Positions 50,571-63,600 of a DNA stretch of 64,000 nucleotides are shown here, one piece after another (the stretch's first letter is position 1; each line of letters starts with the position of its first letter). Source of the stretch: Nipponacmea schrenckii (taxonomy: Eukaryota; Mollusca; Gastropoda; Lottiidae); contig JAUJPP010000005.1 of NCBI GenBank assembly GCA_030562195.1, positions 25,035,106 through 25,099,105 on the forward strand, written 5' to 3'. The notes below the pieces were generated by a model. The model ran no database searches. It saw only the letters and a list, made by a program, of their open reading frames with translations, and had not been told where the DNA came from. A program made the translations under genes and the position numbers.

Positions 50571-51840
50571 ATGCCATCAAGTCTCGCTCTTTCTCTGATT
50601 CTTGTATTAAGGAATTTTCTACCAAAGTTAGCTAAAACTACATACAGGCGAAAATTGTCCGACGAAACGTTAAGAAAGTATTCTGACATCATTCGCATTA
50701 TTGGTATTCCTGAAGATTCCATGGACGTCACTGACACCATTACAGTTGCTACTACTAACCGATACGACATCCAAACTAATAGCAACCGAACCCCTAGTCG
50801 CAAACGTCGCCCTTCATCCTCCTCTCCAGACCCAGTCCAAGGTACACCTAGAAAGATTTCTTCAACATCGAAACTTGTACCACTTATGTCTTTGACATTG
50901 CCTTCTACTTCCATGCCTTCTACCAGTTCTTCTTCTACAAATAACCGTTTCAACAACTTCTCATTAACTCCTTCGTTTGCATTTGCTTCCAACCCTACAA
51001 CTAGTGCCACTTCTTCTACTACATGTCTACCATACCCTCTACCAGCTCGTCGTCTATAGCCTCTATATACTCGTCTACCATACCCTCTACCAGTTCGTCG
51101 TCTACGGTTACTATCAGTACTTCATCCATACCTTCTACCTCCTCTTCTACCATGCCCTCTTCCAGTTCGTCGTCTACGGTTTCTGTTACTACTTCATGTA
51201 TACCTTTTACCTCGTCTACCATTATCCCTGTCATTCCTTCTACCAACCCTTCCCTCTAATAGTTCTTTATCCAAATCTCCCCCCTCGTCTCCCAATCTAG
51301 CTATTCCATCTACCAACAGTTCTCTCCAATCTTCATCTCAACCATGTTCACCTCTTTTAACCTCTTCTCCATCTCCTTCCCGACAATCATCTTCGCAGAA
51401 TTCTAAATCTTCTCGGCGTAAAAAGATTATGATCCCAAACCAAACAAAGACTCGTGGACATTGCCTACTGTTTCTAAACCAGTCTTAATCCTAGGATCGT
51501 CTAACCTCAATCGCATAGATAGAACTAAAATCAAGCCAGATACCCAAATTGAGTCTTATCCAGGATCCAAGATAGACCACTTAATCCAGATTATTAAGAA
51601 ATACCAAATTCAGAGACCATCTAACAGCATTGATCCTGAGCACATCATTTTTCATGTCGGACTTAACAACAGAAGTGAACCAGCAGAAACCATCCTGAAA
51701 AAATGTCTTATCTTATTTCTTAAGTTACTTCTTCATTTCCAAACTCTCTTCTCTACATTTCCCACATACCTACAGCCCATTCTTTCCAACTCAAGAACAA
51801 AACAGACGGCAAAAATCTGGAGAGATTTAAAAATATGATC
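50571..51840 (+). pseudogene. Penelope-like element ORF1: Ser-rich region and SGNH-like domain
   Basis: After a KRRPSSSSPDP-type linker comes a long Ser/Thr/Pro stretch (51020-51260). Then VSKPVLILGSSNLNRI (51470-51515) and EHIIFHVGLNNRSEP (51640-51685) resemble blocks I and III of SGNH/GDSL hydrolases, with the candidate catalytic Ser in GSSN and Gly/Asn in GLNN. The role in the element is unknown. Frame breaks near 51040 and 51257. Confidence 0.55.
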
Positions 51841-52042
51841 ATCAACAGTCCTCCACCAAATACCACTATCATTCCTCCAGCCAATACAATCATCAAAGTC
51901 AGAGGTGATGATATCCACTGGACACCAATAACAGCTCAATCCCCTTCAGCACCTTTAAACTAGGTGCGGGGGGTCCCATTACTAGTCTCCAGCTTGGAAA
52001 AGCAGTTGTCACATGTATACTTGAATTGACAATGAGTCTGGA

Positions 52043-53345
52043 TTGCGCGCTGTAAAGCAGGCATTCGAGCGGAAGCCCGATCCTGATAGATCGGATAAAG
52101 AAATCCTAGAACTGTTAGAAATTTGTTTTAAACGGAATGACTTTATTTTTAATGAAAAAATTTATCTTCAGGCTTCAGGAACTGCAATGGGAAAACGATT
52201 TGCCCCCTCCTATGCAAATATTTTCATGGCAGAATGAGAAAGAGAGGTATCACTTCTCTGCCTCAAACTACCAATTTTTTATGTACGATTCCTTGATGAT
52301 ATTTTCTTAATTTGGACTCATACAATTGACGAATTTTGGGAATACTTTAATATTCTCAATAACCACCACCCTTCTATAAAATTAACCTCCAATATTAGCG
52401 AAAAGCAAATTTATTTTCTGGACACTACATTTTTTAAAGATACCAATTTTCATGAAACCAATTAGATATTAAAGTTATTTTCAAGCCCACGGACACTCAC
52501 CAACTTTTATCCGAAACATACTTTTTCTGGCATTATTAAGTCATAATCTTGAGATTTCACGGAATTTGTACGCGTAAAGAGGACTTCGAGGAGGCTTGTT
52601 CTATTGTCTTTCAAAAACTACGCGAACGTGGCTACTCAAGAAGATTCTTGAGAAGTATCAAAAGTTCTACGTTAGCTGAAATCTCAGCTAAAAACAACTC
52701 GAACCTTTTACCATTACCAAATTCTTCTGTTCATCCATGTAATACAACCCGCTGTCAAACATGTCCCTTTATTTTGCCCACTGATTTTTTTTAAAATACA
52801 CGTTCAGATGCAATTTTTCAAGTTAATGACAAACTTAGTTGTACCAGCAGTAACATCATTTATCTTATCTCCTGTACAAGATGTAGCCAACAATACGTCG
52901 CTGAGACAATGAATTCGTTAAGGAGTCGCTTTAATCATCACCGATCTTACATCAACCTTAAAACTAAAAAAAAAAAAATAGTATCTAAACACTTTAACCA
53001 ACCCAATCATCAATTAACAGACCTAAAAATTATTCTAATAGAACAGATATATGAACAACCTGGTATGAATACTAAGAAAGTTCGATTAATTCGTGAAAAC
53101 TTTTGGATTAACAAATTACAAACCATGCATCCGTTCGGCATGAATATCCAAGTAGACTTTCAGATTATACCCTTGGTTATTCAATACAATAGTACACCTG
53201 GTCAAGTTAATCGTATAATTATCCACCTCTACAAACAATTGCAAGAAAAATTCTTAACAGTTTTTACAAACGATTTAGTTGTCGCCTATACCCGAAATAA
53301 AAATTTAAATGATATCTTAGTCCGTGGTAGATTACCTCCCCTACC
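52043..53345 (+). pseudogene. Penelope-like reverse transcriptase and GIY-YIG endonuclease, broken
   Basis: RT motif with GTAMGKRFAPSYANIF (52180-52230), then FLDD near 52289-52300, LDTTFF and a C-terminal region to about 52790. The GIY-YIG domain has IIYLISCTRCSQQYVAET before the ATG at 52909, then LRSRFNHH and FWINKLQT; the usual YVGET Gly is Ala. The nuclease would cut the target and the RT would copy from the nick. At least three frame breaks. Confidence 0.8.
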
Positions 53346-53990
53346 TTAGATTCATTTCTTTTCTCATTATTTCTGATGTAACCACTATCTTGGGGTGCCT
53401 TTCCTCGTCATTATTTCAACATGCTTTAAGGCTATGTCCCTTTTCTCCCCTTTTTTTTCCCTTAAACTTTTCAGTTTCACAAGTAAAAAACATTTATTAT
53501 AATTTCCATTGATATTAATGTTCCTGTGGGAACCAGTAGTATTTTTTTTACAATTCAGATTATAAAGATTATAGATGATTATTTGATCTTTTCATTCCAT
53601 ATTTTCTTGCACAACTGCACATACGATACTCTTATCACTGTAGGTAATGCCTACATTCCTGTGCCTGTGCTTTCGTAGCATTACTTAACCGCAATGTTAC
53701 AACCTACAATCCCTAATGTTGATAATAGAAAATATCCCGGAAGGAGAAGAAATCCTCCTGCATATTTAAGAGATTATGTTTATTAATATGCAGATTAAGT
53801 TGACGTGTATCAATTTGTTCAAGTTGAATTGTTATTATACTATGGGTTATGTAGGTTAGGCCTACTTTGTCTGTTAAGTTTCAACATAATGTTTTTAAAT
53901 AGTTACTAAAATTAAGTTAAATCCAATTAAGGTATAATTATATAAGGTTTAGTTTTATTTATCCTATGGGGAATATATGGTAAAGTCGTA
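53346..53990. other. Spacer between the Penelope-like element and the LTR remnant
   Basis: AT-rich, no coding. It may be Penelope 3' UTR followed by the Gypsy 3' region. Confidence 0.4.
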
Positions 53991-53991
53991 T

Positions 53992-54118
53992 TTGTATTTT
54001 GGTAAGAATTGCTCTCCATACTGTAATATTGATATGTATGTCACACATGCGCAATGAGTACTTCTTTAGTATCACTTACTTCCATGTTTGAATAATAGAA
54101 TATTAACTCTTCTACATT
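53992..54118 (+). repeat. Candidate 3' LTR fragment
   Basis: Direct repeat of 47667-47785 with few differences, including CTCCATACTGTAATATTGA and GTCACACATGCGCAATGAGT. It carries an extra CCATGTT-like insertion near 54082 and ends abruptly at CTACATTG, where CAGGGGCGCGGG begins. Confidence 0.65.
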
Positions 54119-54590
54119 GCAGGGGCGCGGGAACAAATTTTAGGTTGGGGGGGGGGGGGCAAACTATTTCAAAGTAAAAAAACTGTTATCATTCATATTC
54201 CTTTATTTCAAAATTAATCGAATTGTCCGAAGACAGACTTTTTTCAGATGTTTTCATTATAAAGCTATTCATGATTTCTTCAAGTTTGATTTTATTTAAT
54301 TAAAACAACAATTATTATTTATTCAAATAATTTGATCGTGATAGACAAACTTATATTCTTTGATTGTATTACCAGCTTCGAAGGTTAAAAAACCCAAAGA
54401 AATTTACAAATATGGCCTTATGAGACAATTACATAGTTAGGCTACCCGGTACATATAATTATTTTATTTCATTTTTTTGGGGGGGGAAATATATTTTCAT
54501 TTTTTGGGGGGGCAAAAGATATTTGCATTTGATATTTGCATAATTCGATAAATCTACAAAATCAAGTAGTTAATAATTAAACGCTTAATA
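54119..54590. mobile_element. hAT-like repeat fragment starting CAGGGGCG
   Basis: Starts CAGGGGCGCGGGAACAAATT, a hAT-type terminus also seen near 37531 (CAGGGGCGTAGC), and contains G homopolymers (12 near 54150, 8 near 54480, 7 near 54506). The right end was not found. Confidence 0.4.
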
Positions 54591-54838
54591 CATCCAAATT
54601 GTAATTAGAAAGGGAAGTAACTCTAGGATGTTTTAGCGCTAATTTCCCAGACGCTTTTATTCCCAAACAGGATGGAATTGTCGCTTGCTCCCTGTTTTGA
54701 AAAATTCCGAATATAGTTTTATTCTCGCTTTTTGAAAATTCATGAAGTGTGGGATACATACTTATTTAACCAATGGTTACTATTAAACACAAATATTAGA
54801 TGTAGGACGATTGTATTCTAACGGCTATAATCCCTTTA
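54590..54838 (+). repeat. Right-end fragment of the 6678-7572 family
   Basis: Matches about 7350-7572 in order: GATGTTTTAGCG, GACGCTTTTATT, AAATTCCGAATATA, AAGTGTGGGATRCATACTTA, and the terminus TTCTAACGGCTATAATCCCT. Confidence 0.75.
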
Positions 54839-55249
54839 AATGTAAATTTCAGGTCTTACCTACCTTTGCACAGACTACCAGCTTGCAAACATTTTATATA
54901 CATATATATATATTTTTTTATATACATGTACATTTTATATACGCCCACAACTTTCGGCCATACATGCAAATTTCACCGTTGTAAACACGACTGTTCAAAC
55001 AGTCGGTAATCATACGAATGGTGAGAGCTCATCACATCGTGCAAACTATGATCTCAAGCTTTAACCTCACACCCCCTCCTTGCATTCTGGCGGTGCATTT
55101 TTGTAATAAATAAATGCCCGCTGCCTTAAATAACATAAAAATATAAATAAATATCAAAAAAAAAAAACTAAGCAATTATCCATAAAGATGCATTTAATTA
55201 TTTAATAACGCTTAATAAATTGATTAAGTGTTTTTCAAAAATGACTTTT

Positions 55250-55393
55250 TTTTTTTGCTCATTTTCATGATTTTAAGAGATTCTGTTACTTTATGACACC
55301 AGGTAAGTTCGCTAATGAATATATAGTCATATTGACCATTCTTGAGAACTACAATTTTATGTTCACGCTAAGACCTATTATCCCTTTAACTTT
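55250..55393 (-). repeat. Left-end fragment of the 6678-7572 family, inverted
   Basis: Reverse complement begins TTAAAGGGATAATAGGTCTT and continues with GTGAACATAAAATTGTAGTT and ACTTACCTGGTGTCATA, matching 6678-6780. Confidence 0.7.
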
Positions 55394-58300
55394 CTACCCG
55401 CTTAGATAACATATTTTTCCTTTAATGGTGGGACATTTCAATTGTAGTCTTAAATATCATAAGATTTACAAGAATTGCTCACCTTTATTCACCCAGCGTT
55501 ATATCATACCAGTCCACTGTCTCGTAAACTTGATAACCGCAATTGTCTTCGGACACACAGACGAGCCATCAGCTCAGGCAGAATTCATTCGTGCACTTCT
55601 CCTTAAGGCGATAGCTTCTGTGTGCTGGGAAATTTATGTAAGAATTTGGACCAAAAGTTAGAAATCAAACGTGTTGGATAATTTATTTTATGAATGAACA
55701 GATGGTTATATATGTGTGCGGGTAACAAAAGTTACTGAGTAAGAATAGGTGGTGTACAATTTAGAATACTAAGAAGAGTTTTCTTTCACTAAGCATTAAG
55801 CTACTCATCCACTCTGACGTTTATTAGAAGAAGAAAATACTACAGCGGCTTCCGAAGGTCAGCAGGTCTGATATGAATGGACTGGATTTGGTGTCTTTAT
55901 ACGTTCACATAGTACTGATCAATGTTCATCTTCTATTGAAAAACAAGTATCGATATAGTGAAAAAAATCGATTAAGATTAAGATACATCAAAATACAGGT
56001 TAAATTATTACACATTCGAAGTTGTTAACCCCATTCACCTGTGCAATAACGCCGTATTATAGTAATTAATCTAAAATCTAGTCTGTTCAGTCGCTCATCC
56101 ATCAACAGAAACTTGTCAATTAATGAAAAGGTTTATTGAGGTAAATTTATGAACAATCTGTTGATAAATCTGTACAGTATCAGAATGCTGATAATAACGC
56201 CACTTACGATAGAAATTGACTGGATGTGTCAGAATGTGGACGCTGGACGCTGAGTGTCAAAACATTAAACTGAGCTTGTCACTAACTATATGAATAACCG
56301 ACGTGTGCCGTTCTATTGTCAACTGAAATATAGCTAAACACTTCTGTTAACATAGATAGCCACCTCTGACCCGCTTTAAATGATTCAAAAATTATAAAGA
56401 AAAGATTGAACATGTGTTTTGGGTGAAGAAAGGTGGATATAAATAACGCTAGATGTCACTCTTTTGTGTAGTATCGCAATTTGATTATTCGTAATAAATA
56501 TCTTACGGTAGGGACTATTAATTCGTATTGCATATTCAAATCCACGCAAAAATAATATTGAATTATCACAAGTCACCATTTAAAATGACAGAATCTAAAG
56601 TCTGTTGTCTGCAGTAGCCGTTAATGATTTAAATTAAATAGAAGTCGTACGCTAAAAAGTATTCTGCACTGAAAATATGACCATTTACGTGGCACCCAGC
56701 GCCTTAAAAATAAATCCACCTGCGTCCCCATACTGACACTACTATAAAGGGACTCGTTAGAGATAGCGGATTATATACAAATTTGATTTCAGATCATTAT
56801 ATTAAATTGCCCGACACGCTACACAAGATTTAATGACGTATATGACATCTTCTATTGGCGTATTTCATGCCATGTCACGTGTCAGTCTCTATGATGGAAG
56901 CGATAATCGTTTACACGTGCCATGCCAAATTCCTATAATATTGTAATTAATTGGCGATTATGTTGAACTGTAAAGGAATGTTTCATGAAAGTGTTCTGGT
57001 TTCTTTGATAATTCTAGTAAAAAACTTTTGAAAGGTATGGTTTGCTTGAGAGTTTGATACCATCTTAAAAAAATCACCGTACCCAATAAGAAATATTACT
57101 TGAAAAGACAAAAAAAAAAAAAAAATAAAAAAAAATAACCAATGCCCTGTCCTTACAAATTTGAAATTTGAATTAGTCTTTGAGTAGTCAAAGTTCGACT
57201 TTGTTAGTAGATGGCGATATGACTCATATTTGATTATGAAAACATTGCTAAAGATGAAAATTGACACGATTGTCGAGTGTAATACTTCTAATACTATTAG
57301 CCTTTATATTTTATTATGTTCTTCGTTTTCCCACGGGCTCTAAATCCCTTCTCAAAGCAAATCGCGTGTGCTAGCTGAAATAAGTTCAAATCTATGCAAT
57401 GCGATTGGCCAATAGTGAAGAGGGTCAAATGTCGTAACACTCGAGTGGCCCCGGTGTCAATCACAAAATTCAAGTTGTAAAGGTGAATAGAAACGCGTGC
57501 CAAAGTGATAATCTATGTCGACGTGACGTTGTGGGAAAACTCCTCCCTTTTCTGTATTTCTGGGGTTTTGGTTTATGTTAAATAATAATGTTCTTTGTGT
57601 CTACTTATTTACTAAATATATCATCAAATACTCTACACACCATATGGCAAGCAAATTTTTCCCTGGGAAACTTTCTTCAAAGCTTTTGTCATATTATTTC
57701 TCATAATGTAATATAGAAAAACTTAAAAAAGGTTATACATTCTATATGTAAATCTGACTCTATACATTACAATACCCATAACCATAAAACAAATCATAAT
57801 GAAATAGTCGGCCTGTCATTATTTGTTTATGTGAAATAGAATGGTTGCAATGCTCAAAATTAAGTATATTCATACTACTCAGTGCTCCAATGGTCAGCAA
57901 AGCCATGGGAATATGTATACAGAAAAATGTTGCTTCATGTAGGCTACTTTTTAAACAAAAAAAAATATCACTGTAACAAACTAGCGTCACCCTATCATAC
58001 GAAATTCGAAACAAGTTAAGGCGCCCATTCGACAAGTGGTTAAAAATTGGGTATTTCATTCAGATCGTAACGTTACTTTTACATATTGGAATGGTCTTTG
58101 GATAACGATTATCCTTCTTTTGAAATCATTATGTTTTTCTTCTAATCTTTAAATTTACTTATTAGGCCCTGTTGAGTTCATAAGTCTTGGGAGTTTCTCT
58201 TGTTGTTTCCGGAGTCTTGCAGTTGCTTTTGTTTTTGTCGACTGAGGATACACGTAGCAACAGGTCCAACGGAAAAATTAGATGATAACTTTGACATTTG

Positions 58301-58842
58301 TGCGAACTCTTGCATTCGTATTCAAAGTAAATAATCTACAGTCAGTAATAGCCTACTCTAGAGCATTAAGGTGTTTTGACACAGTTAATCTGTTGACAGA
58401 TAACGTTGGGGAAAATCTGATATCAACAGCTATGCTTCTTAACCCTGTATCTCTTAAATCTAAGCAGTTATGTACATGTAATTTAATTGGTTTTCTAAAT
58501 TCTAATTTCTAAATTTGGCAGTCAGTCGTGTTGTTGGGAATTAAAAACCGACTTTGACTGGGAATTTTGGGACCATTTTAATTCGGTATATCCCCATATA
58601 TTAATGAAAACCTCTTTGAACAATTGATTTTATGATTTTAATAAAACAACAATAAAATATGTAAAATAAAGCACTTAAGATGTTACAACAATTTATCACA
58701 ATTCTTGGTTGTTATAGGCAATAACAGTTTTTACAACTACATTTAGTCTATAGTATTCATCAGCAGTTGATCAGGTGGCACTATTCTTTCTCAATCCAAT
58801 ACTACATTATTAGTGAATTTCAATACACCACTTTTAATTTGG
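55394..58842. other. Intergenic, no gene seen
   Basis: AT-rich. Poly-A run near 57110-57135. No exon with domain or splice support was found. The part nearest 58842 is probably the HES 3' UTR; TTTAAT near 58636 would read ATTAAA on the minus strand, a possible variant poly(A) signal. Confidence 0.4.
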
Positions 58843-60206
58843 TTACCATGGACGCCATAATTTCTCTTCCTGGAAGGCACATTGAGGTGGTGAATGAACA
58901 GGACTTATAGGATCATACAGTTGTTTTGGTACCAAACTGTAACTGTCTACTAAACACGGAGAAGTACTAGATTTGGGAGAGTAATAATTAGAACAGGGTT
59001 TAATGTCCATGGAGTGACTTGGTGGTGAGCTGTACGTGTTAGTAATGTTTTTTAATCCAGTAGGCGTGAAATTAGTTGGCACTGGGCGAATAGGGGTCAC
59101 AGTTTTAGTGTCCATAACGTGTTGCGGTTGTTCGCAAACTCTTGTTGGAACCAGAAGTACATTGGTGCCAGATGGAGATACCTTCAATTTGTTGTCAGGA
59201 ATTTGGATTTGTAGAGGTCGTTGATACACTTCCTGTTTGACTGGTGAGGGTGTCTGTGGTGTATGGATTGCCATTTGAGGGGCTGTAGCAGAATTCACCA
59301 TGGACAAGCAACTAGCCAAATGACCTGTTAATTTGTTACTAATGTTCGGGTTAATTCCTTGAATATTGGTCATATATCTCATAACTTCACTTGCACACTC
59401 CGTAAACCCGGCCCTGTACTTGGCAGCACTCTGTGGATTGTTGACCATGGCTGTGTTCGATTGCTGTCTCTGCACATGATGAAGATATTTCACTGTCATT
59501 TCCAATATATCGGCTTTCTCTAAACGAGATATCTGAGCACTCTGTAAAATATAAGAAAGATGTCATAAGCTTGCGTTGGAATAAAGATGTCAATTTAAAT
59601 AGGCCTAATTACGTTTGTGATTCAGTTTTTCCATTTCTTATGGGCACATACATAAACATTTTTGACATTTTTCAAAATCAAACATCACACTTACATCTTG
59701 TTTCATAGCTTGTAAAACCAATGTTTTTAATTCTCCTAAACAATCATTTATTCTTGCTCGCCTTCGTTTTTCCACTAAGGGTTTGTTCGTCTGTAAGATA
59801 AAAAATGAAAAAAATCTAACAACAACTCACAATAGTTTTTCAAAAGAAAGGGGGAAATCTCTATTTATATTTTATAGGTTATTACGTAGTTCAAACTTCA
59901 TAACATTGCAGCTGGCATGACACACACGGCTTGTCATTAGGAAATCCCGAAATTTGACGTGTACAAGAAAGTCATAGTGTAATGAAAAAGTGAATTTTTT
60001 AAAGTCGCTGTCAACAATTTCTGACAGTTTAAAGAAAACGGCTAACTTTTCATATTATTTTTTCAAGGTTTGAAGTATGGAGAAGAAATTTCTACAATGT
60101 TTTAATGTTATAGAAATAGAAATAATCATCTTTAAAAATGAAAATAAAAACTTACCCTTCTATTGTAAGGCGCTGGTCGGGGTGTAGTAGCTACTCGTTC
60201 AGACAT
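58843..60206 (-). CDS. HES1-like: HES/Hairy-type bHLH-Orange transcriptional repressor
   Basis: Three exons on the minus strand: 60206-60156, 59790-59695, 59541-58843. Both introns are phase 0 with GT-AG ends, giving 281 residues. The basic region carries the HES-type proline (TNKPLVEKRRRARIND), followed by helix-loop-helix to QISRLEKADILEMTVKYL. The Orange domain is YRAGFTECASEVMRYMTN near 100-120. A Pro/Ser/Thr-rich region follows, and the C-terminus is WRPW, which recruits Groucho/TLE. HES proteins bind N-box/E-box sites as dimers and repress neurogenic and differentiation genes, usually downstream of Notch. The start at 60206 fits the short N-terminus of the family. Which HES paralogue this is cannot be set here. 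Confidence 0.95.
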
Positions 60207-60298
60207 CTTGTACAATATATCCGTTAATAAATTTTAAATTCCCTTCTTATTCCTTCAAAGTTTGAAACTTTTCTGACATATCTATGATGTTTTGTTGG

Positions 60299-60534
60299 TT
60301 TTTATCTCCTAAAGCACACGCCGTTAGTTTAATGTGTGAAGGCATCCGAAATTACATTCCCACGCTTGCCAACCAATAGAAATCGAGTATTGTCGCGGGA
60401 GTTTGTATCGGCATGCGACAAGTGGTTTTTCATTGGCTATCGGGCAGATGTTCTCGAGTGTATAAGAATTCATTATACAGACGGTATAGTAAATATAAAC
60501 ACGTGGCCACGACCAGCGACAAGCAGTGTGGGAA
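60299..60534 (-). promoter_or_regulatory. HES promoter with two RBPJ/Su(H) sites
   Basis: CGTGGGAA (minus strand, 60357-60364) and TGTGGGAA (plus strand, 60527-60534) both match the RBPJ consensus YGTGGGAA and point toward each other about 163 bp apart. A TATA-like GATAAAAA (60299-60306) lies about 50 bp downstream of the first site in the gene direction. A CCAAT box lies near 60373 and an inverted one near 60430. CACGTG at 60500-60505 may be an autoregulatory E-box. Notch response is inferred from these motifs. Confidence 0.6.
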
Positions 60535-60640
60535 AATTTCGCTGAAAATCTTCAATTTTCACGGCTCACTTACTTATGGTAGCCACTACAAAGCAATTAA
60601 ACATTTTCAATGTGAACTGTTCTTTTTGTGAAGAATGATC

Positions 60641-63600
60641 AAAAGTCATAAAACTCAACATTATTATTGAAAGAATAATAAGATGGGCCTATATTTAAAA
60701 ATTTATTTATTTTCTCTCATGACATGAGATGGGAGATATGAACATTGAAATATGTTATATACGGTAATTTTTATTCATATTATGAGCTTTTTCAAAATAT
60801 TTAAAAGTCAGGTATAGATAACAATAAAAAAAAAACAATATTAAGTTTTTCTCCATTTCTTGAGTATTTCCACAAAAGAAGCTTAATGCTTTCAATCTTT
60901 TCAATAAATGCTGATAATAATTATCTTGATTCATGGTTTTTTTTTCATAAGCTAGTGGAACTTTTGTTTGGTTGTAAAATAATGAATTATTGCCCATTAA
61001 AAGAAAATTTATCATGCTGGTTTTCCCATGCCATCATTTGATATAACAAAACTGTGTTTCTGTATCATTTTCTTCTTCTCATGCCCTCAGTAACGATGTC
61101 AAGCTTAAATTTCAATTCTGTCTAATGATTAATAAAAATAGGGTGCTGTTTAAATGATATTGACAAAGTTATATAATAGAAACATAATATGCTATTGAAA
61201 TATCCTGAGTGACAGAGCGTCAGATGAGATTTATTTTGAAAAACATAGACAGGGCGATTAACACTCTAATGACCAACAAATCCTTGCCTCTTTATAATTC
61301 CTATCAAAATAGCCTGGAGATTTTATTAACTAATGAATTAATCTGGCTGAAAACATTTTGAAAAAACAAAAGGCAATTGTAGCCAATAATAAGACGATAG
61401 AAGGAACATGTCGTGGGAAACTACCGTGGTTATTTGTTGAACAGATGGAGTGATAAGTTGTCGACCAAATTATCTGTCTTTCAAAAATAACTTGAAAATT
61501 TATTTCGTATAATATTACAACATCGTGTGGGAACCTTGCTTATTATGACAAGCCTCACACCATCAGAATTTCTGTAAATTGTTTTTCTGTTGATAGAGTT
61601 TTTCTCTGTTACTCTGGAAGGTTTAAAGAAAATATTTTCAAAAGAGATCAAGGAACATATTTATTAAAGAAATTAAATTTGTGATAGGAAACAATTTATA
61701 TACATTCCATTTTAAAGAACGAAATTAACAAATCATATACAATCATGTTTGAATCTGTTTTCTATTTTAATTCTGTCAAAACGCCTATAAAAATGTAAAC
61801 AGGGTTTCTAATTCGTACAAAGAGAAAAATAGAAAAGAATAGAAAAAAGAAAATAGGAATGGTACAAATTGATTGTACCAGTGTCCTCGGTACTCATAAT
61901 TATTTTTTTTTAAATCTTAACGATTCCTTTCTCTGAATCTAATCATATTCAATTTACATAAGAATTCGTATTAAAAAGATCTGCACTGAAGTTAACAAAC
62001 TACCAAAAACTACAATTTGCAAGTCTGCCCTATTTTTACCCCGATTTTCCGTGAAACCGACTATACTTCAAAGGCAATTATATCGTGTTGATTAATTGGT
62101 TCGACACCTTGGTAACTTTGTCAAAGTAGTTTGTGCTCCAATTTGTTCAATCATGATAAGATTGTGTCATGGGAGACTGAACAAATCACAATAAACAGTC
62201 AAAAAGTTAGTTAAAAACTGATTGAATTAGCGTTAAATTTAAGATTGGACCACAATACATTTTTACACTTCCAGATTAGACTTTTGTTGTTGATGCTCCC
62301 AATGAAAATAGCTTCACACCCAATTTTTCAAATGTTTATCTTATGTGGCGACATGCTCATTAAATAAGAATAAACCGTTGGGATTTCTGATTAATCAATT
62401 GTCCGTCAAAATTGTTAATAAATTTAAACGAATAATGGTTATGTGTCTCGTACCAAATCCCATTTTAACATAACTACGCTTATCTTTAGTGACCAGTGCT
62501 TTAATCTCGTCCTAACTAAATGTTTCTTTTTTTTAATAATAAATATTTACATTTCAACCCCCTTTATCTCTACATTTTAGCAGCTCGCGAAAGCCTTGTT
62601 TATATCTTATGCGAAATAGATGTCAAAGAATTATCTATATTTCCTCATTGTGTTTATTAGTATTTGTTCACAATTTTTTTTGATGTACATGGCCTTCTAA
62701 AACCGAAGAACACAAATTCCGTTACGGATGATAAATGTAATATTATTGTTTATATCCAATAAAAGGCACATGAAATATTTGACTTTTCTTTACTCCTGAA
62801 TGCCGATTTTAACTAAAAAGGTCTTCCATCGAAATTGTGGTCAAAGAAAACTTAACCGAAGAAGACAATAATTACAACTTCTAGCTTTTGATAGAACATT
62901 TTGATAGTGACAAAGTGCTTTATATGTTTTCTTTACAGAATAGTGGCCAGTTGGATCAAAACCATACTTGACAAGGTATATTTAATATAACATATATTTA
63001 TTGAAAGCGAAGATAGTGAAATGGTATATACTTCACAGTTTTGAAATGTGAGTGAAGAGAGTCGGTGGTTCATTTCTGACTTTATCCATGAAATCATCAC
63101 GTTAATATGGATATCTTCCTCTACAATCTTACAGGACAAAGACGTCATTAATATTAATTGATAACAAAGAAATCCATATATAAATTAAGGGGTATTGAAC
63201 TAAGCATATCAAATTATCACTTCACTGACTCTTTATCACATAGAACAAATACCGTTAATACCCGGTATATAAAGAATAGGGACCTTGTTTTCCAATCAAC
63301 AACCCTTCATCAATATTAATTTTTATTCTTTACAAAATACTCACATCAAAAGAGGATTGACAAAGGCGCTTATAAATTAGACTGAAATCGATACACCGAA
63401 AACATGAAATTTGTTAAATTATCCTCAATTCTCGCCTTAATCAGACCCCAGGGCCTAATTACTTCACGTGGTTGCTAATGACTAGTTACCTCTCGGCCCC
63501 TTTTAATCTTTACATTTTCTTATTTATTCTGTATATTACACCCATACTGAAGTTAGTTTGATCCACCCCTAAACCTGCTTGCTGGCTTAACGACCTCCTT

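Larger units (their letters stand above)
50328..53345 (+). mobile_element. Penelope-like retroelement with ORF1, RT and GIY-YIG endonuclease
   Basis: Pieces in order: 50328-50635 (helical ORF1-like, LEGRPSKKFYHKIKELNYF), 50571-51259 (Ser/Thr/Pro-rich linker), 51461-51690 (SGNH-hydrolase-like), 52043-52800 (RT) and 52850-53300 (GIY-YIG). The RT type (GTAMGKRFAPSYANIFMAE, FLDDIFLIW) and the C-terminal GIY-YIG nuclease identify a Penelope-like element. Stops and frameshifts around 50635, 51059, 51257, 52236, 52463 and 52791 make it inactive. It appears to lie between the Gypsy integrase remnant and a 3' LTR remnant. Confidence 0.8.

Noticed and set aside
50531..51246. Minus-strand frames rich in Glu, Val and Gly
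   Set aside because: Shadow of the Ser/Thr-rich plus-strand ORF1 of the Penelope-like element.
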